DNA from: UBA9676 sp035532275
GTDB lineage: Bacteria; Actinomycetota; Actinomycetes; Streptosporangiales; Streptosporangiaceae
Direction: 5' to 3'
Assembly (NCBI GenBank): GCA_035532275.1
Contig: DATKRG010000212.1
Span: 1-17,018 of the forward strand
Length of the DNA stretch: 17,018 nt
Of this stretch, positions 13,766 through 17,018 are shown piece by piece. The notes under the pieces are model-generated. The model saw only the letters and a program-made list of their open reading frames with translations, was not told where the DNA came from and did no database searches. The position numbers and the translations under genes are program-made. The stretch's first letter is position 1. Every line of letters begins with the position of its first letter.

Positions 13766-14116
13766 TCAGTGCACGTGGGCGCGCCAGTCGGACGGCACCC
13801 GGCCGGCCGGGCCGGGTGCCGTCTGGCCGGGCGGGTGGTATTCCGGCGGGGCCAGCGCGGGGCCGCTGTCGTAGAACTCGCCGGTCTGGTAGCTCCAGAA
13901 CCAATCCTCCCCCGGCTCGAAGCTGCGCACGACCGGGTGGCCGGTGGCTGCCGCGTGCGCGCTGGCGTGCTGCGACGGCGAGGTGTCGCAGCAGCCGATG
14001 TGGCCGCACTGGGTGCACCGCCGCAGATGGACCCACCAGCCGCCGCTCGCCTCGCACTCCACGCAGCCGGTACCACTCGGGGGGACAGCCGGGTCGATGC
14101 CTGGCATCGCGGTCAC
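13766..14116 (-). CDS. UBP-type zinc-finger protein
   Basis: A 116-residue protein consisting mostly of a ZnF-UBP domain. Zinc-ligand candidates are C18 and C21 (CVEC), C34 and C37 (CTQC), C42, H50, H54 and H60. The order GGWWVHLRRC, CGHIGCCD, QHASAHAAATGHPVV and a later aromatic DWFWSY segment follows the eukaryotic HDAC6/USP5 pattern, where this fold binds the free C-terminal Gly-Gly of ubiquitin. The R33-C34 and W72/W74 positions may correspond to pocket residues, judged by eye. Bacterial members are common in actinobacteria and their ligand is unknown. The GTG start overlaps the stop of the histidine-kinase gene as GTGA and has AAAGGAG 5 nt upstream, so it is third in an operon with the reductase and kinase. 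The C-terminal 30 residues are Pro-rich and probably disordered. Confidence 0.9.
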   Translation of the reverse strand: MTAMPGIDPAVPPSGTGCVECEASGGWWVHLRRCTQCGHIGCCDTSPSQHASAHAAATGHPVVRSFEPGEDWFWSYQTGEFYDSGPALAPPEYHPPGQTAPGPAGRVPSDWRAHVH

Positions 14117-15579
14117 GCTGGCTCCTTTCGTTCGGCATCGCTGGTGTCGAGTGCGGCGTAGCTGAGCGGGAGGCGCACCTGGAAACGCGTGTCGCCGGGC
14201 TGCGAGCCCACCCGCAGGTCACCGTGATGCTTGTTCACCACGATCCGCCAGGAGATGTCCAGGCCGAGCCCCGTGCCCTCCCCCACCTCCTTGGTGGTGA
14301 AGAACGGCTCGAAGATCCGGTCCCGGATGTCGGCGGGCACCCCGGGGCCGGTGTCGCCGATCTCGACGAGAACCCGGTCTCCGTCCAGGGCGGTCCGCAC
14401 GGTGAGCGTGCCGGTGCCGCCCATCGCGGACACCGCGTTGTCGATCAGGTTCGTCCAGACCTGGTTCAGCTCCGCGGCGTAGACGGGGATCTGCGGCAGG
14501 CTGCGGTCGTAGTCCTTCACCACGGTGATCCCGTCGCCGAGCTTCCTGCTCATCATCAGCAGCGTGCTGTTCAGCAGCTCGTGCACGTCGACGACCTGGT
14601 ACGGGGCCCGGTCCAGCTGTGAGTACTGCCTGGCGGCGCCGACCAGGGCGGAAATCCGGTTGGCCGAGTCCTCGATCTCGTTCATCAGCAGTTCGGTCTC
14701 GGCGGTGTAGTTGAGCCACCGCAGCGCGCCTTCCAGCGTCTGCCCGTCCACGGTGGCCGCCACCTGGCCGAGCCAGCCAGCGTCCAGGCCGGCCTGCACG
14801 AAGGTCGGGGCGAGCTGCCACCCGTCGGCCACACCGTGGGCTTCCAGCCAGTCGCCGACCTCGTCCTCGCGGTCCGACGCCTCCATGGGGCTCAGCACGG
14901 GCGCCTTCGAGACCCGGTCCGCGGCCTCCTCCTGCAGCCCGATCAGCGCCGTGAGCGCATCCCGGTCATACGGCCCGGCAGCGATCAGCCCCAGCTTGTG
15001 CCGCATGCCAGCGACCCGCTCGCGCAGCGAGGCCGTGGCGCGCACGGCGGCGGCGGCCGGGTTGTTCAGCTCGTGGGTCAGGCCGGCCGACAGCGAGCCC
15101 AGGGCGAGCAGCCGCTCGCGCTGGCCGACGAGCCGCTGGGAGGTCTGGACGCCGATGAACATGCCCTCCAGCAGGTGCAGCGCCATCGGGAACCAGTCCT
15201 GCATCATCTGGTTGAACGAGGTCGAGCTCAGCACGTAGAACCTGGACGGCCTGGTCACCCGCAGCGAGGCGGTGTACACCTGCGGCACCCGGTCACCCAG
15301 GTAGACCTGGGTCGACCCGGCGTACACGCCGCGCTCCGAGGTGCGGTTTATCTCGATGTCGTCCGCCCCGACACGGCGCGACAGCACCACCTCGCCGTCG
15401 AGGAGCACATAGAAACACTCGGCGGGCTCACCTTCACCGAACACCGGACCCGGTTCGATGTGCTCGACCCGCCCTTCGCGGCACAGCCACGCGAGCTGGT
15501 CCTGCGTCAGCTTCTCGAAAAGGAACAGCGTGCGCAGTTCGTCGATGCTGCAGGGCAGCGGCTGCGTCGGCTCGGTCAC
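14113..15579 (-). CDS. Cytoplasmic sensor histidine kinase with N-terminal cyclic-nucleotide-binding-type domain
   Basis: A 488-residue soluble kinase. Residues about 15-120 are a CAP/cNMP-binding-type beta-roll (LFLFEKLTQDQLAWLC, then FGEGEPAECFYVLLDGEVVL). The H-box is SAGLTHELNNP (phospho-acceptor H169). The ATPase domain shows the N-box NLIDNA (N377-N381), G1 DTGPGVP (from D409), F-box FEPFFTTK and G2 GEGTGLGL (433-440). Between the H-box and the second DHp helix is an unusually long helical insertion, about 195-300. There is no membrane segment, so the input is intracellular. I chose the GTG at 15579 because it overlaps the reductase stop as GTGA, has GGAG 6 nt upstream, and begins the conserved region; longer in-frame starts would lie in reductase coding sequence. 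The likely partner is the receiver domain of the adjacent flavoprotein. Confidence 0.93.
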   Translation of the reverse strand: MTEPTQPLPCSIDELRTLFLFEKLTQDQLAWLCREGRVEHIEPGPVFGEGEPAECFYVLLDGEVVLSRRVGADDIEINRTSERGVYAGSTQVYLGDRVPQVYTASLRVTRPSRFYVLSSTSFNQMMQDWFPMALHLLEGMFIGVQTSQRLVGQRERLLALGSLSAGLTHELNNPAAAAVRATASLRERVAGMRHKLGLIAAGPYDRDALTALIGLQEEAADRVSKAPVLSPMEASDREDEVGDWLEAHGVADGWQLAPTFVQAGLDAGWLGQVAATVDGQTLEGALRWLNYTAETELLMNEIEDSANRISALVGAARQYSQLDRAPYQVVDVHELLNSTLLMMSRKLGDGITVVKDYDRSLPQIPVYAAELNQVWTNLIDNAVSAMGGTGTLTVRTALDGDRVLVEIGDTGPGVPADIRDRIFEPFFTTKEVGEGTGLGLDISWRIVVNKHHGDLRVGSQPGDTRFQVRLPLSYAALDTSDAERKEPA

Positions 15580-17018
15580 AGCTTCTCCAGGTACCGGTGC
15601 GCCAGCATGACGGCCATCGCGCCCTCGCCGACCGCGGAGGCGACGCGCTTGGCCGACTCGGCACGCGCGTCGCCGGCCACGAACACGCCAGGGACGCTGG
15701 TCTCCAGGTGGTACGGCGGGCGGTCCAGGTCCCAGCCCGGTGGCCGCTGCCCGAAGCTGGCCAGGTCCGGGCCGGCCACCACGAAGCCGCGCTCGTCCCG
15801 GATCACCACGCCGTCCAGCCAGTCGGTCAGCGGGGCCGCGCCGATGAACACGAACAGCCACTGCGTGTCGGCGGCCTGCGTCGCGCCGGTGGCGGTATCG
15901 CGCAGCGTCAGGCTCTCCAGGTGGCCGTTGCCGTGGGCGGCGGTGATCTCGGTGCAGGTGCGGACCGTGATCTCCGGGATGGCCTCGATCTGCTGGATCA
16001 GGTAGTAGGACATGGACCGCTCCAGCGACGGCCCGCGGACGAGCAGCGTCACCGACCGGGCGTGCCTGGCCAGGTAGACCGCGGCCTGCCCGGCGGAATT
16101 GGCGCCGCCCACGATGTAGATGTCCTGGTCTTTGCAGTTGGCCGCCTCGGTCAGCGCCGACCCGTAGTAGACCCCGCAGCCGGTCAGCTCCCCGAGGCCA
16201 GGCGCGGTCAGCTGCCGGTAGGAGATCCCGGTCGCCAGGATGACAGTGTGCGCGCCGACGGCCGAGCCGTCGGAGAAGCGGACGATCCGCCCGGCCCCGC
16301 TGATCTCCAGGCCGGTCACCTCGCGGGTGGTGAGCACCTCGGCACCGAACTTGCCTGCCTGGAGCCGGGCACGCTCGGTCAGCTGAGCGCCGGAAACCCC
16401 GTTCGGGAAGCCGAGGTAGTTCTCGATCCGGGAGCTCTGGCCCGCCTGGCCGCCGGTGGCCGTGCGCTCGACCAGCACGGTCCGCAGCCCTTCGGACGCG
16501 CCGTAGACCGCGGCTCCCAGGCCCGCCGGGCCGCCGCCGATCACCACGAGGTCGTAGAAGTCCTGTGCCGGGGTGGTCGCCAGGCCCACCTTGGCCGCGA
16601 GCTCGGCGTCGGCCGGCTCGATCAGCACCTCCGCGTCCGGGGTGATCACCACCGGGAGCCGCAGCCCGTCGGCCCCGGCGGCGGCCAGCAGCCGCTGCCC
16701 GTCCGGCTCCTGCGACTCATACCAGCGATAGGCGACCTGGTTGCGGGCCAGGAAGTCGCGCACCCCCGACGAGCGCGCGGACCAGCGGTGCCCGACCACC
16801 TTGGTCACCCGGACCGGCCGCCGGTCCTCCGCCTGCCACTGGCTCAGCAGGGCGTCGAGCACCGGGTAGAGCTTCTCCTCCGGCGGGTCCCACGGCTTGA
16901 GCAGGTAGTGGTCGAGGTCGACGACATTGATCGCGTCGATGGCCGCGCCGGTGTCGGCGTAGGCGGTGAGCAGCACCCGGCGGGCCAGCGGGTACAGCTC
17001 CATGGCCCGTTCCAGGAA
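15576..17018 (-). CDS. Fused response-regulator/thioredoxin-reductase-like FAD oxidoreductase, 5'-partial, lacking the CxxC
   Basis: The gene continues past the right edge; its first visible codons read FLERAMELYP. At the N-terminus is the end of a receiver domain, with the conserved Thr of LLTAYAD and Lys of YLLKPWDPP; the phospho-acceptor Asp is outside the window. Next is a glutaredoxin-fold-like segment (VTKVVGHRWSARSSGVRDFL, then LPVVITPD with the cis-Pro position) in which the usual CxxC is replaced by residues without cysteine. The C-terminal 300 residues are a thioredoxin-reductase-like flavoprotein with FAD motif GGGPAG, GGQAGQSSRIENYLGFP, nucleotide motif GGANSAG and the closing GVFVAGDAR. 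At the redox-dithiol position (CATC in TrxB) this protein has YGSA, so it should not reduce thioredoxin by the classical route. The stop overlaps the kinase start. Phosphorylation by that kinase probably controls the reductase (inference). Confidence 0.93.
   Translation of the reverse strand, partial: FLERAMELYPLARRVLLTAYADTGAAIDAINVVDLDHYLLKPWDPPEEKLYPVLDALLSQWQAEDRRPVRVTKVVGHRWSARSSGVRDFLARNQVAYRWYESQEPDGQRLLAAAGADGLRLPVVITPDAEVLIEPADAELAAKVGLATTPAQDFYDLVVIGGGPAGLGAAVYGASEGLRTVLVERTATGGQAGQSSRIENYLGFPNGVSGAQLTERARLQAGKFGAEVLTTREVTGLEISGAGRIVRFSDGSAVGAHTVILATGISYRQLTAPGLGELTGCGVYYGSALTEAANCKDQDIYIVGGANSAGQAAVYLARHARSVTLLVRGPSLERSMSYYLIQQIEAIPEITVRTCTEITAAHGNGHLESLTLRDTATGATQAADTQWLFVFIGAAPLTDWLDGVVIRDERGFVVAGPDLASFGQRPPGWDLDRPPYHLETSVPGVFVAGDARAESAKRVASAVGEGAMAVMLAHRYLEKL

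Noticed and set aside
15580..15861. Upstream extension of the histidine kinase to about 582 residues
   Set aside because: The extra N-terminal codons lie within the reductase 3' end in another frame and encode Arg/Gly/Ala-rich filler. The GTG at 15579 has a GGAG and a typical GTGA overlap.

Overview
The window is very GC-rich with strong third-position G/C. It carries families typical of Actinobacteria: a SHOCT protein, a DUF4232 lipoprotein, an ECF sigma factor with a SnoaL-like tail, and a fused response regulator/thioredoxin-reductase-like flavoprotein. I read it as chromosomal DNA of a high-GC actinomycete. The genus cannot be fixed from sequence alone. No rRNA, tRNA, IS element, integrase or CRISPR array is visible.

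Layout, left to right. (1) 1-1417 (+): 3' part of an AMP-forming acyl-CoA synthetase, broken by a frameshift near 1020, followed by three 20-bp-spaced GC-rich palindromic repeats. (2) 1490-2248 (-): a carboxymuconolactone-decarboxylase-like protein and, downstream on the same strand, a small SHOCT protein. (3) 2480-4435 (+): a DUF2461 protein and an MFS transporter. (4) 4502-6660 (+): a small two-helix membrane protein whose reading frame runs into the next gene, and a 589-residue beta-helix protein whose C-terminal module resembles phage tail-fibre/tailspike tips. (5) 6737-8083 (+): a TAGCAT -10 box, a clear TPP (THI-box) riboswitch, a 22-codon ORF carrying the ribosome binding site, and an APH-family kinase joined to it by an ATGA overlap. 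(6) 8062-10623 (-): tex, convergent with and overlapping the kinase. (7) 10790-12693 (+): a DUF4232 secreted protein, a strong 15-bp-stem terminator, and a beta-helix lipoprotein that is probably expressed from a leaderless transcript. (8) 17018-12746 (-): four same-strand genes in the order receiver/flavoprotein reductase (5' end outside the window), cNMP-binding-domain histidine kinase, UBP-type zinc-finger protein and ECF sigma factor. The first three are joined by 4-base GTGA stop/start overlaps.

Two units look worth real attention. One is the redox/signalling cluster in (8). A soluble histidine kinase with a cyclic-nucleotide-binding-type domain is translationally coupled to a receiver fused to a thioredoxin-reductase-like enzyme that has lost its CxxC, and to a small protein with a ubiquitin-type zinc finger; an ECF sigma factor follows 39 nt later. 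The other is (5), where a TPP riboswitch controls an APH-family kinase with no thiamine gene nearby. This suggests a thiamine-related small-molecule kinase. Most other genes look like unrelated housekeeping or envelope functions. All functions are inferred from sequence patterns read by eye; no database search was run.
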